A DNA stretch of 64,000 bases from Phocoena phocoena. Lineage: Eukaryota; Chordata; Mammalia; Artiodactyla; Phocoenidae. The stretch covers positions 36,537,312 to 36,601,311 of the forward strand of contig NC_089232.1 in the NCBI RefSeq assembly GCF_963924675.1, in the 5' to 3' direction. Positions 34,348-45,594 of the stretch are shown here, in pieces. Position 1 is the first letter of the stretch, and each line of letters begins with the position of its first letter. Both the position numbers and the translations under genes were made by a program. The notes under the pieces were generated by a model. That model did no database searches. It was not told the origin of the DNA and saw only the letters and a program-made list of their open reading frames with translations.

Positions 34348-36851
34348 TAGTAGCAATTTCTGAGCAAAAATCTGGGAAACTCAAAGGAATTTCCAAAAGT
34401 ACCAGACTTCTGAATTCTGAGTTTTGAAAATATATTTTGAGGAGAAAAAGACATAGTCTAATTTGATGCCTTCATTTTAGTGTTTTGAATCACCCATCCT
34501 CAGTGTTGAAAAATTGTTTTGTATAACTGAGGGTACTGTTGGTTCAAACTATGTTAGTTTACAGTTTGTTGCAAACATTGTAAAATACAGCAACATGTAT
34601 ATTAACTTTTTTTTCTATTTATCTTTATTATAGAAAATATCTTAGAATGTTCTTGGTAGAGTAGCATGGTAATGATGGTCTCACACTCTTGGTGTGAATG
34701 GTAGTTTAGCAAGCATAGCTCAAGGATTTGCAAAGTTAGGAAGAAGGACAAGAGAGCCTCTCTCCCCACCCCCATCTAAATATGAAATTTGGTAAATTAG
34801 AATACTTTGTAAAACAAAATTCATATTAATTACCATTAGGTAAGAGGTGTTTGTTTTTAACCACATTGAAGATAATCGGGAAAGATTTTTTTTCCTTAAT
34901 GTTTCTCCCAAGTGTAGTACTATAACAAAAACTTAATGCTAAGAAACATTTCATATGCTCCTTTGAATATGCAATTTAATCTAGATTATCTATTTTTCCC
35001 CCATGATAACTAATCTGTTTTTAGTATCAGCAACATTTGGCAAGTTTATTTTTTGGATATAAACTGTGGTTCATCTGTTCACTGTTTCTAGAAAAAAAAA
35101 TCATTCCCATGAGAAAAAGCATAAATAACAAGAAAGGAGAGTGACTTGATTTGCTTTTAGAAAAAGAAATGCTTAATTAACTATCTTGTATTTGGACTTA
35201 TTCAGGTAAGAAATTTAGAGAGATATAAAGGGTTGAATGACAACAGTGCTCTTTTTTTTTAATCTAACAGACCAGCCTTAACTGTAGGCTTGAATCCTAA
35301 AAGGACAGTTGCCACAGTGTGACTCAAGGAAATGCTTGGTTGGCAAATGAGCACCAGTGACAGCCAAATGGAGGGACATACTTGCATGGTCAGTTTATTC
35401 TCTAATTTCAGTAAGTTCTTTGCTTTCAGAAGCAAGAAAACATTTCTTCTCCCCTCCCCTACCCCCCCTTTTTTTTAACACACCACAAGGAAAGTATAGA
35501 CAGTTGCACTACATCAAACTCTTTGTGACACTTGTAGAAATCAGTACACTTTTAGATTAGACAGAATCATTTTTTTAATCTTTTGTTTTCCTTTAGTTCG
35601 AAAAGTTGTATTATACTTAATTGACTCTAGCAAAATTTTGTATGTGATAGCACAACTTTAATTTATCCTATTACAGTGCTGTTCTGAATTTTCTTTTGGT
35701 TTTTAAAAAACAAAACCTGTTGCTTAGAAGCCATGAACTATTTTACTTTACTTCAACTTGTCAAAATTTCCTTGTTTTAAAAAATCATTTGGGTTCACTC
35801 AGGAAATGCATGTCAGGAAACTTTGTATTATAAGTTGACTAGTTGTGATGTATCAGTAACTGCTGTTACTCCTTTTTCAAAGAAATATAATTGATTTTGA
35901 AGTTTTCTAGATTGTCACATGCTTTGTGACTAATGCAAGGAAATCAAGTCCTGTGTTGTATTTGTTCTAGTCATTTCTATTCAGGCTATATATTGTAGCT
36001 GATTTTTATTTGCAATTAATTTATTCAAACTGAGTAAATACTTTTCAAAATAGATATTTGAATTTGCCTTTGTGAGTTCATTTTTGCATAACTGAGAATG
36101 GGAAACCAGAAGTGAAAACTTGTGGACAAATCTAGTCCTCACTCCAAAAATATTCACTTGAAATAGATGAGGAGTTTGCATTTAATGTAACACTTTGAAT
36201 CTCTGGTTCTCTTGGGAAAGCATCTCTTACTTATCAATAGAGGAACTTCTTTAGTAGTTGAATAATTGAGGCCTTTCTCTAAGTCAAGCCCTGCTGGAGA
36301 GATGGCTTGTAGCAAGTTGCGTACTAGACCGTTTAATAGTGCCTTAGTGATCATAAAAGGTTCATGTTCTTCCCAAGGTGCCTGAATTTCCTCCTACCAA
36401 GTAAGAAAAATCTGGTTCACTTTCTTTCAAATTTAGGTTTTGAAAACTCAGGTAATTTAAATCTTTAGTCATACTTTTTCTGTTCAAGCATTTTAATTAT
36501 TAGTTCTGTCATTTTGCCAATGCCTAACAGAATACTTTTACTTATTCAGTTGTATTAAGGGAATGTCAGTATTCTGACCAAAGAGAAAAAGTTGTATTTA
36601 GGTCTCCTAAATGCACTCTCAAGAAAGACAATCTTTGTGGCTCAATTCTTTTATCAAAGTGATCTTAATATCTAAATGTTCCTTACTTTGTACAGTGAAT
36701 TAAATTTCCCTTCAACTAAAATGTTAGGGTCATGAAGCAAGACAGGGTAGATATCTAGAAAGAGGAGTCTTTCATCACGTTATCTTCTCGAAGCTGTGTT
36801 TGCTTACTTTCATGATATAAAAATCTTCTAGTACGTGTGAAACAGGATAGG

Positions 36852-36857
36852 AATAAA
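36852..36857 (+). terminator. distal AATAAA poly(A) signal candidate for PELI1
   Basis: A canonical hexamer 2.6 kb after the stop. A Pumilio-type TGTAAATA follows at 36864-36871. Repeats resume about 400 bp downstream, which fits this being near the end of the constrained UTR. Confidence 0.45.
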
Positions 36858-37259
36858 TAATCATGTAAATATATAATTACATCTAACATGAGTACTCCCA
36901 CTCCAGTCTTCCTTCAGAAGAGTGCCCCAAGAACCAAGTGTGATGCGTGACCTTCTGACACATAGACTGAGTGAGGGCACCAGTGAAAGTCCATCCATTA
37001 TTTCTTTAACTTTATAAAAAAAAATATAATTCCAACATGTTGACCCCTCATCCTAAGCGGTCATCTTATGCTTCCCCACTTTATAGACCACTGGCTGAAA
37101 GATCTGTGATCCATTCTTTGGTTTTTGTGTTCTAAGCATTAACCATGTAGCAAATCAGATCACCAAAATACTACATAACTGAACTGTATTACTCTATCTC
37201 CCACTCCCACTTTCAGAATTACTCCTATATAAGTATACTCTAAGGCCATGCCCTCAGAA

Positions 37260-38175
37260 TTTTACCCACACATTCTTACAACGGATATTTGAATATCCAC
37301 TGTGCAGACAAGCCCTGTTCTAACACTGGGTGATGTAGCAGGAAACAAAACAAAACAAAACAAAACCCTGCCTTCATGGGGTTACATTCTAGTGGGGAAG
37401 ATGGAAATGAACATGAAAATGAAAAGACATATAGTATGATAGATAGTGAGCAGTTCTGAGGGACTGATAAAGCAGAAAAAGGAGATACAGAACGTCACGT
37501 GTGATGTGTGTGGGTGTGTGGAGTGTTAGCAGTATTAAATAGAGCAACAGAAAGCCCCGCTGGAAAGGTGGTATTTGAGTAAAGATCTGAAGGGAGTGGC
37601 TACTTAGGAGAAGAGCATTTAGGCAGAGGGAACACCAATTGCAAGGGTCCTGATGCTTGAAACATTTCTGTAACAGCCAAGAGGCCAGTGTGGCCATGTG
37701 ATGTGAAGCGAGAGGAGGAGCAGGTTAGGTCAAAGAGGTAAAGAGACAGAAGAAGTGGGGCATGGGGGTGGAACTAGATCTCAGAGAGCCTCCTGAGACT
37801 TTTGGCTTTTATTCTGAATGAGTGGGGGGCCATAGGAGGATTTTGAACAGGGGAATGATGTGCTCAGACTTCGATTTTAATAGGATCCAAATAGGCTGAA
37901 GTGGAGCAGGGAGACCAGTTAGGAGACTGTTGCAGTAATCCTGGAGGAAAATGATGGCGACTTAGGTCAAAGCGTGGGGGCAGTGGAGCTGGTTTGAAAA
38001 GTAACCAGAATCTGAGTATGCTTTGAAGGCAGAGTTGATGGCATTTGCGGCAGATCAGATATGGGGTGTGAAAGAGCGAAGAGGAGTCAAGGATGACTTG
38101 GTTATTAGCCTGAATAACTAACTAGAAGGATCGAATTGTCATTTAGTGAAGTAGAGAACAGTTTGTGGAGGAGGG
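37260..38175 (-). repeat. L2-type ancient repeat, antisense
   Basis: It reads as the reverse of the L2 3' region: 'ccctgccttcatggggttac', 'attctagtggggaagatgga', 'gcagagggaacaccaattgc', 'ggccagtgtggccatgtgat', 'gagaccagttaggagactgt'. The family name beyond the L2 tail is less certain. An (AAAAC)n tract lies at 37343-37365. Confidence 0.65.
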
Positions 38176-38894
38176 TGTACTGACTCTGGTACTTAGATTG
38201 AGACTCCTCTTAGACGAGGTATTTACCGAAAACTGTCTCTGCTTTTTTCTTTTCTTTGACTACGGTCAAAGTTCTTAATTATTATCATCAGTGTTCCCCA
38301 TGTATCCTATGCTAGCTTAGAAACAAAAAAGTATTCCTCCTGATTAAGGGCCAGCTTCCTTTCATTGAAATAGAGAGTCAGGATACTTCTCATGTTTCTC
38401 CCTTTGCTTTGGCTGCCCTCTGAGGAAATGAAGTTCTGTTTTCAACTACAGTAACTTCCTTTAGCCAACTTGTTCTGATACAGTTTTTCTCCCATCTCGC
38501 TCATATACACCTTTTTCCTTAGGTCTTGCTTTTAAAAAAATTCTCAGTTTTATTGAAGCTTAATATTTTGTTGCTTCAAATCCTTTCTGGCAGTGGCAGA
38601 GCACAGTTGTGTTTGTTTTAATTTTAATATTTAAATGTTAACGGAAAACAAAGAACTCTTGAACCTATTTTATAAGTCCAGATTTTAATATCCAGCTTCC
38701 CTTAAGGAAATATGCCTGTCTTTGATAATATTGTCAGCAGAAAATGCAGTAAAGAAGATCAAAAGAGTTCTTCTAGTAATCATTGTAAAATATCATGTCC
38801 AGACATTCTGTTACATGATATGATGGGAATGCTGATTTGTTTAGACTGACATTAGATTGTAAACCCAGCTATGTATGCTAAACTACAGCATAAA
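38176..38894. other. intergenic, nothing recognised
   Basis: AT-rich, no frame or repeat identified. Confidence 0.45.
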
Positions 38895-39025
38895 AATTCC
38901 TCACAGCTAACATTTGAGCGTTTGCTATGTGCCAAGCACTGTTTTAAATGCATCATTCTAAGTATACTACTGATTTTATTTAAAACTCAAAACAACCCTT
39001 TGAGAGAGAACTATTATCTCCATTT

Positions 39026-39374
39026 TATTTATTTTTTAATTTTTATTGGACTATAGTTGATTTACAATGCTGTGTTAGTTTCTGCTGTACACAAAGTGAA
39101 TCAGTTAAATATATATATGTATATATATATGTGTGTGTGTGTATATACATATATATGTGTATATATATATGTATGTATCTCCACTCTTTTTAGCTTCTTT
39201 CCCCATATAGGTCATTACAAAGTATTGAGTAGAGTTCCCTGTGCTCTACAGTAGGTACTTATTAGTTATCTGTTTTGTATGTAGTAGTGTGTATATGTCA
39301 ATCCCAATATCCCAGTTTGTCCCTCCCCCACCTTACCCCCTGGTAACCATAAGTTTGTTTTCTATATCTGTATG
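39026..39374 (-). repeat. L1 3' end, antisense, inserted into MIR
   Basis: 'tttattggactatagttgat', 'ttacaatgctgtgttagttt', 'gtacacaaagtgaatcagtt', 'tccctccccca' are the L1 3' UTR in reverse. A 9-bp duplication tctccattt flanks it (39017-39025 and 39375-39383). It carries a TA/TG microsatellite. Confidence 0.85.
39106..39180. repeat. (TA)n/(TG)n compound microsatellite
   Basis: Alternating tatata and gtgtgt blocks, largely self-complementary, within the L1 3' UTR fragment. Confidence 0.9.
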
Positions 39375-39510
39375 TCTCCATTTACAATAGAAACCAGACA
39401 CAGCAGTGTCTAGTAACTTGCCCAAGGTCCACATGGCTCGTCACTAGAGGAGTCAAAATTTGAACCTCGGAAATCTTGCTCCATACCTGTGTACACAGGC
39501 GGCTACGTTT

Positions 39511-39924
39511 TACTGTCCGCCCCCCAGCCTTAATGGAATTTGAAGTCTTTTTTTAAATCAATTTTAAACAATTTTTCAAAAATGATTTAAGGTGGCTTAT
39601 AAAAATTATAATTAAGAACGTTAAACATCAATAGTAAAAATTTTGGGAAGAACAGAAGTAAAAGAATTTGGTATTATAACAAAGTAAGGTAGAATCAGCA
39701 TTGGCATGAGTACACAAGTAGATTTAATGAAGGCCTCTAAACTTGCTAAAGGTGAGTCACAAATCGATTTAGTGCCAAGGTGTTTAGTAGGTTATTCAAT
39801 AGGGGTACATGATCAGTTACAAGATCCAGGCAGCTGCCTGGAAGGTAGCAACACATCCACTGCTACAGAAACTTGTAATCATTTCTGTTCCTGCAAGCAG
39901 AGAAATTCACATGCAGGAAGCAGT
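39511..39924. other. intergenic, nothing recognised
   Basis: No repeat or gene identified. The small open frame at 39706-39945 has no recognisable motif. Confidence 0.4.
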
Positions 39925-40770
39925 GCCATTCCTTCATATAAGTAGATTCATGCAGTATTTGTCTTCCTGTGACTCGCTTGTTTCATTTAGCATAATGTCC
40001 TGAAGGTTCATCCATGTTGTTGCGTATTGCAGAATTTCCTTCTTTTTTAAGGCTGAATAGTATTCCAGACTATATGTGTATGTGTGTGTGTGTTTATTTA
40101 TTTACTTTATCCATTTATCTGTCAGACATACAGTTTGTTCCGCTTCCTGACTCTTGTGAATAGTGCTGCAGTGAACAGGGAGTGCTAATATCTCTTCAAG
40201 ATTCTGATTTCAATTCTTTTGGTTAAATACCCAGAAATGGGATTGCTGGATCATATGGTAGTTTTGCTTTCCGTAGAGGCTGCACCATTTTACGTTCCCA
40301 CCAACAGTGGGCAGAGGTTCCAGTTTCTCCAACTCCTCGCCAATACTTTGTCATCTTTTGTTTTTTGATAATAGCAACCTGACAGGTGTGAAGTGATATC
40401 TTTTTGTGGTTTTGATTTGCATTTCCCTGATGATTAGTGGCATTGAGCATTTTTCCTATACTTGTTGGCCATCTGTATGTCGTCTTTAGAGAAATGGCTA
40501 CTCAAGTGCTTAGTCCATTTTTTAATCAGGTTATTAGTTTATTTTACTATTGAGTTATAAGAGTTTCTTATATACATGGTTTGCAAATATTTTCTCCTAT
40601 TCCATAGGTTGCTTTTTCATTCTGTTGTTTCCTTTGCTGTGTAGAAGCTTCTTAGTGTGTCCCACTTGTGTATTTTTGTTTTTGTTGCCTGTGCTTTCGG
40701 TGTCATATCTGCTGCTTCCCCACTTTAATGATGGAACACATTGAAAGAATTCTTTCCCAGGTTGATAAAG
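39925..40770 (-). repeat. L1 fragment, antisense (ORF2 C-terminal region)
   Basis: 'ttcatccatgttgttgcgta', 'gggattgctggatcatatgg', 'cgttcccaccaacagtgggc', 'tggttttgatttgcatttcc', 'tgtttcctttgctgtgtaga'. Reverse translation gives degraded ORF2 residues with many stops. Confidence 0.88.
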
Positions 40771-41289
40771 GGCTGTCATGGTACCTGGCACATGCAGATG
40801 CTCAAAAACTATTTCTTATATAATTATAGAAAACTGTTAGAACTCTGAACTGTTAAGCTATCCAAACAGTCTGAGTAGAAGCATTAACAAAAACAGTCAA
40901 AAGAATGAAGGTTACAGAAGCTGTTTATTTAATCAGAAAATGTGTTTTCATTGGTCAAAAAGACAAAAATGGAAAAGGTGGAGGTATGGCAAAAAGTAAC
41001 AATTACTAGAAGGTTGACAGGGCAACAAGGAGAAAACCCATGGGTGGTGTCAGAAGACAACAAAAAGGATTATCCTGGAGAAGAGAGAAGAAATATCAGT
41101 TATAGCCCAAAAGTATGTCATCCAGAAATTCAAGGTTTTGAGCCTTTTATTGGTTGGGGAAGACACAGAAAACAGCCAAGATTGAAAGGGAAAGTTAAGA
41201 TCTACCCACCTTAGAATTTCCTAAAGTTTTACTATATCATATTCCTGTATAACTATTAATAAAAATATAGAATATAAACTAGAAGGGAT

Positions 41290-41405
41290 CTTGGCAATTA
41301 AGTTACAGGTGAGAAACCAAGGCCTTGTTAGGTAGTAGCTACCAATTGATAAATCCGGCACTAGAACCTCGGTCCCCTGTGTCCCCTAACAGTCTAAATT
41401 ATCAT
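41290..41405 (-). repeat. MIR fragment, antisense
   Basis: 'gtgagaaaccaaggccttgt', 'ggtagtagctacc', 'gcactagaacctcggtcccc' follow a reverse MIR. Confidence 0.6.
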
Positions 41406-43243
41406 GAACTTGAGTCACCAAGATTCAGTTAAATTCCCATGTTTTGTTTGTTGAAGCAGAGATTAAGTACATGCACTTTAATCGTTTTTCTTTTTAAATT
41501 CAAAGAGTCAGCAGAGTTAAAACATCAACTCTCATTGTCATATAAACAATGGCTCCCAAACGTAGGGGATGGTCTGTTTCAGAATTCTTTTCATTAAATG
41601 GTTATCTAGTTTGGAAATGAAAGATAAGAGTAGGGAAAGAAAATCAAGAGTTGTTCAGTAGTGTCACTTATAGTCATTTGGCCTGTACGTGAAACATTCA
41701 GCCAATAAGAGCGCTCACTCAGTGACAGGGCACTTATTTTACTTTTCTATTTATTGTGAAGTTAGCACAGTTGTTTTGCATACCGCACCTGTGCAGGAAT
41801 GCAACACATTCAGATACCCTTCACTTTCAGTAGGCTTCTTTTTCAGTTGACCTTTGGAAAAATAAGTTATTTGAAGTGGTGATTGTAATGTCTCATTAAA
41901 ATGTTAAAATTACTGTATTGTCAAGCAACTCAGAATTTTTCTTGGTCCACAATGTAATTGAATAATAGTAGCAACTGAAACCCTAAGTGCTCATAAAGTT
42001 GTCTTAATCTTGAATCATGAGGGGCAGATCTTTAGGTGGAGAGAGAGGAGTTAAATTGGGCTAGGTGTACAGACACAAGAAAAGGAACTTCCACAAGAAA
42101 GGCTGTCAGAGACCTGTAGGTGGTCGGAGCTCCCAAAGAAGGGATGGGCTCTGGTGACAGCTGAGAGGGGTAATGGGAGGAATTCCCCACTGTGGGTCTT
42201 GGTAACATGTTAGGATCCCTAAGGCAGTTACTTCCAAAGTTGAGTTTGCACAGGGATTGGGGGTGGGAAGTTAGAGAACTTGTGGCCCCCAACAGAGAAA
42301 GCAGAGTAATTATCCTGATGTCCAGGTGTGGAAATTATGGGCAGGAATCATTACATCCAGAGACAGGCAATTTCTTGGATTCCCCCTTCACCACCACTGC
42401 CTCTCTCTCAATCAGTTTCTCTCTCTCCCTCTCTCCTTACCCCCCTCCTCACACCCCAAACACCTGCTCCCAATTTTGGAATAAGTATAGCTCCTCACGA
42501 TGACTTTTTGAAAGAAACAGTGTTCACCTGAGTGTGTAAATTCTGACAAGTTTGTTAGTGTAATTTCTATATTAGTCACATTGAATGAATGCAAATGTTA
42601 GTTGTATTTTTGATTGATTTTATTCAGAGCACTCAACCGTGGCAAGAAGCCCTGAGTCAGGTGTACTATGCACAGTTGGTATTTAGTTGTAGAGGTAACG
42701 TAATATAACTATGACGTGATACTTGTGAGGTGATGAAATGAAAGTCAGAGATACTACTCTTGAGATGTGGCCTTTCGCAGAGAAGCCCTAAAAGAACGTT
42801 TACTGCTTTGGTACGTGTTATAGGATTTTTAAAGTTTGAAAGTTAACAATCAAGAGTTTGTTTGAAGATGCTTTTATGGTTTCATTATTGCTACTGACTT
42901 CAAATATGGCCATATTTATTTACCAAAGTGTTGTAATTCCGTTTTAAATACAAAAGAGCCATTGAAAATGTCTGGGTGGAATTTCACAAAAACAAGGAAT
43001 TCTTCAGACAAGGCACGAGTCCAAGCCTTAATCCAGTCTGGCCTCGGATACCAGTCCTCAGATGTTCCTTTATCAGAGTCAGTAACAATGGGCAGTTATT
43101 CACTGTAAATAAACTAGAGCCTAAGTGAGTGAGGGGAGTGAGAAAATATCAAGCTATACAGTCGCTTTGGAGAGGATCTAATTATACTAAAGCCAGTATT
43201 TCCTGTAATTTTGTAACATACTTTTATGTTTAACTCCTTGGCT

Positions 43244-43309
43244 CTATCTGTAGTCATGAATCTTATTACCTGATATCTATCTGTGGTCATGAATCTTGTT
43301 ACCTGATAT
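43244..43309 (+). repeat. 33-bp tandem duplication
   Basis: Units 43244-43276 and 43277-43309 both run ctatctgt..tcatgaatctt..ttacctgatat and differ at two A/G positions. Confidence 0.88.
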
Positions 43310-44956
43310 CCTATGGGAAAAGAAAAGCCAACCCTTTGACATCAGTTAATTAATACTCGTTCTACCTCATCTTAGTTCCTAAGGACTTTGGTGCTGGTCC
43401 TATGTGTGGAACTAGACTTGTAAGAGCAGATGGTCCCAGGCTAAGAAATTTATGGTCTCTTCAGTTGGGGAGCTCAGTAGCTTCTTTGATATACAACAAA
43501 GTCAAAGAATTTTAAATGAATTATAAAGCTATCTTCAGTGACCTTTTTAATCATTCAGTGGCTAAAGGAAAGGATATTCCAAATTATTCATAGCCAAAAC
43601 ATCCCTGAAAGGGTATAGTTTGGGGGACAGTTCAGAGCAGTGACCCAACATGTCAAATTCCCTAACAACAAATTCCAAGGAACTTGTCTTTGTGAGCCTT
43701 TGTTGGAATTTAATTATATGTTGACCTGTGACACCAGTTTGAACATCTTTTTGATCTGCAGATGTGCTTGGTTGTAATGGGAATTCAAATAGAAAGTCGA
43801 TCTTAACCTTTTGATGCATTCCTTCATTATGAATTACATCTGCTTACCAGTGAAATATTCTACAAAATGGGAGAGACGTGAGTGAAAGAATTGATATAAC
43901 GTAGTAGTTTAAATTTTTAGCCTGAGAATATTACATTAATTTAACTTTTGTCATGTTCATTGCTCATTATGGCTGACACTTTGAGCTACCAACTAACCTT
44001 CTGGGTTCCCAAATACCCCTGGTCTGATTTGTAAGTACACTTGTAACCATAAGACCCAGCATTCACTAGAGAAGATTTACACACAACGGGAAGCTCACAT
44101 CTCGTTGAGTGAGAACATTTCCAGAAAATCTGTTTTGTGGCTTTTTTTTTTAAGTTTCTCTTTTATGGGGAAAGGTGATAGAAGTCTATATTTATTTGGA
44201 GAACTTGGTATAAGTAAACAAAATGGAATCTTATGCAGTGACAACTTCATCTTCCTGATTGGCAAGAACACACTGACTTTAAGACCCTCTTTCATTTGCT
44301 TCCGTTTGCTTCCGTTTTCATGGTTCATTTCCAGCCAACACAGCATTTCTGAAATGCCAGCATTTGCTTTGTGTTTTCTGGCATTGTATCTAAGCAAACT
44401 AAACTTAGATGGGTGCCAACAAGGTAATGCCATGCTTTTCTGAAATTCCAGAGATCAGTTCTTTAAATGAAATTGGAGATAGTGGAGTTGGTTTGCTGTT
44501 TGATCCAAAATTTGATCTCCTTTCTGGACCAATTGTTTTCTCATGGAGAAAAACTATTCTATGACCAGCAAACAGGTACCAGGGGCTAATATATACTGGA
44601 ATTAATGGATAAGAAAGAGTAAGTAGTGCGATGCATCATGATCAATGTGATTAGAAAAGTAGCTCAGAGCAAAATTCTTTTTGGTGTCTTAAATGAGTGA
44701 TGTGATTTGGACCTGTATGGCTGGGACAGAAACTGTTTATCTGATTTCATTCTGCTTCTTAAAAGCTAGCGGGCCTTTGGCAATAGAGTACAGGCTGGCC
44801 TCTTGAAGGGAAGTCTGTGCAAGAGAATAAAATACTTGCAGGAGACAAAGTTTAATCCTTCATAAAACTTGAAGAGAGTGTGACAAATAAGAGGGTGTCT
44901 TGTATAGAGTCAGCCTTCAGTTAAATATTCATTGCATATTTGAGCAGAACTGGACC

Positions 44957-44980
44957 CTTCATCCTTCATGAAGGATGAAG
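44957..44980. repeat. perfect 24-bp palindrome
   Basis: A 12-bp arm cttcatccttca followed with no spacer by its exact reverse complement. It can form a spacer-free hairpin or bind a dimeric factor; a role is unknown. Confidence 0.9.
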
Positions 44981-45179
44981 AGTTATTTTTAATTTTCTAG
45001 CAACCTTGAGATCACAAGAAAGGAGAGAGGAACTTCATTCTTGAGTGGAGAGGGAAGTAATGAGAATCTTTGCTGACAGTTGTGATATACCTTTCTCTCC
45101 TTGTTCTGTGGGAGTCATGGGGAAACCTCAAAGAAGAAAGCCTGTTGACAACTTAAACTGGAAAGCAAGAGCTGATTTT

Positions 45180-45379
45180 TTTTTTTTTTTTTAGCGGTTC
45201 GCAGGCGTCTCACTGTTGTGGCTTCTCCCGTTGCGGAGCACAGGCTCTGGATGTGCAGGCTCAGTGGCCATGCCTCACAGGCCCAGCCGCTCCGCGGCAT
45301 CTTCCTAGACTGGGGCACGAACCCATGTCCCCTGCGTCGGCAGGCGGACTCTCAACTGCTGCGCCACCAGGGAAGCCCC
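45180..45379 (-). repeat. CHR-type SINE, antisense, with small internal deletion
   Basis: A T-run, 'agcggttcgcaggcgtctca', body and 'gccaccagggaagcccc'. The flanks aagagctgatttt / aagggctgatttt (45167-45179 and 45380-45392) form a near-perfect target duplication. About 7 bp (gtgggat in the 20416 copy) are missing after gcggcat. Confidence 0.93.
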
Positions 45380-45594
45380 AAGGGCTGATTTTAATTTGGT
45401 CTTTTTCTCCACATGAACATCACAATTTACAGTGCTCTATTGAACTCAGTGGGTTTTTTTTTTTTTCAACATTAAATAAGATATCTGGAGAGGGATTCTT
45501 CCATTTCCCTCACCCTGAGAGCAGTTGTTTCATTGAATACCTTCTAATTACCTGACTAGTCAGACGTGTTTATCCACTGGGAAGGGAAGCATGT

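Larger units (their letters stand above)
34208..36875 (+). other. PELI1: PELI1 3' UTR (distal end uncertain)
   Basis: This is AT-rich sequence after the stop, with no recognisable interspersed repeat across about 2.6 kb, which is unusual here and fits a constrained UTR. A proximal AATAAA (34342-34347), an ATTAAA (36699-36704) and a canonical AATAAA (36852-36857) could each end transcripts. I chose the last for the outer limit. The true cleavage site needs RNA data. Confidence 0.6.
38895..39510 (-). repeat. MIR SINE, antisense, split by an L1 insertion
   Basis: The left part (38895-39025: 'gtttgctatgtgccaagcac', 'aacaaccctttgagagagaa') and right part (39384-39510: 'aacttgcccaaggtccacat', 'tttgaacctcgg') are two halves of one reverse MIR, separated by the L1 piece. 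Confidence 0.82.
41406..45166. other. intergenic stretch, no gene recognised
   Basis: About 3.8 kb with little recognisable repeat content. It holds a pyrimidine-rich block at 42400-42460, a 33-bp tandem duplication at 43244 and a perfect palindrome at 44957. Open frames on both strands at 44095-44443 mirror each other and have no motif. Confidence 0.45.

Noticed and set aside
37343..37365. (AAAAC)n as a CRISPR-like or regulatory array
   Set aside because: It is a simple pentanucleotide repeat inside an L2-type element.
44095..44443. paired 112-codon frames on + and -
   Set aside because: Mirror frames over the same DNA with no motif; at most one could be real and nothing supports either.
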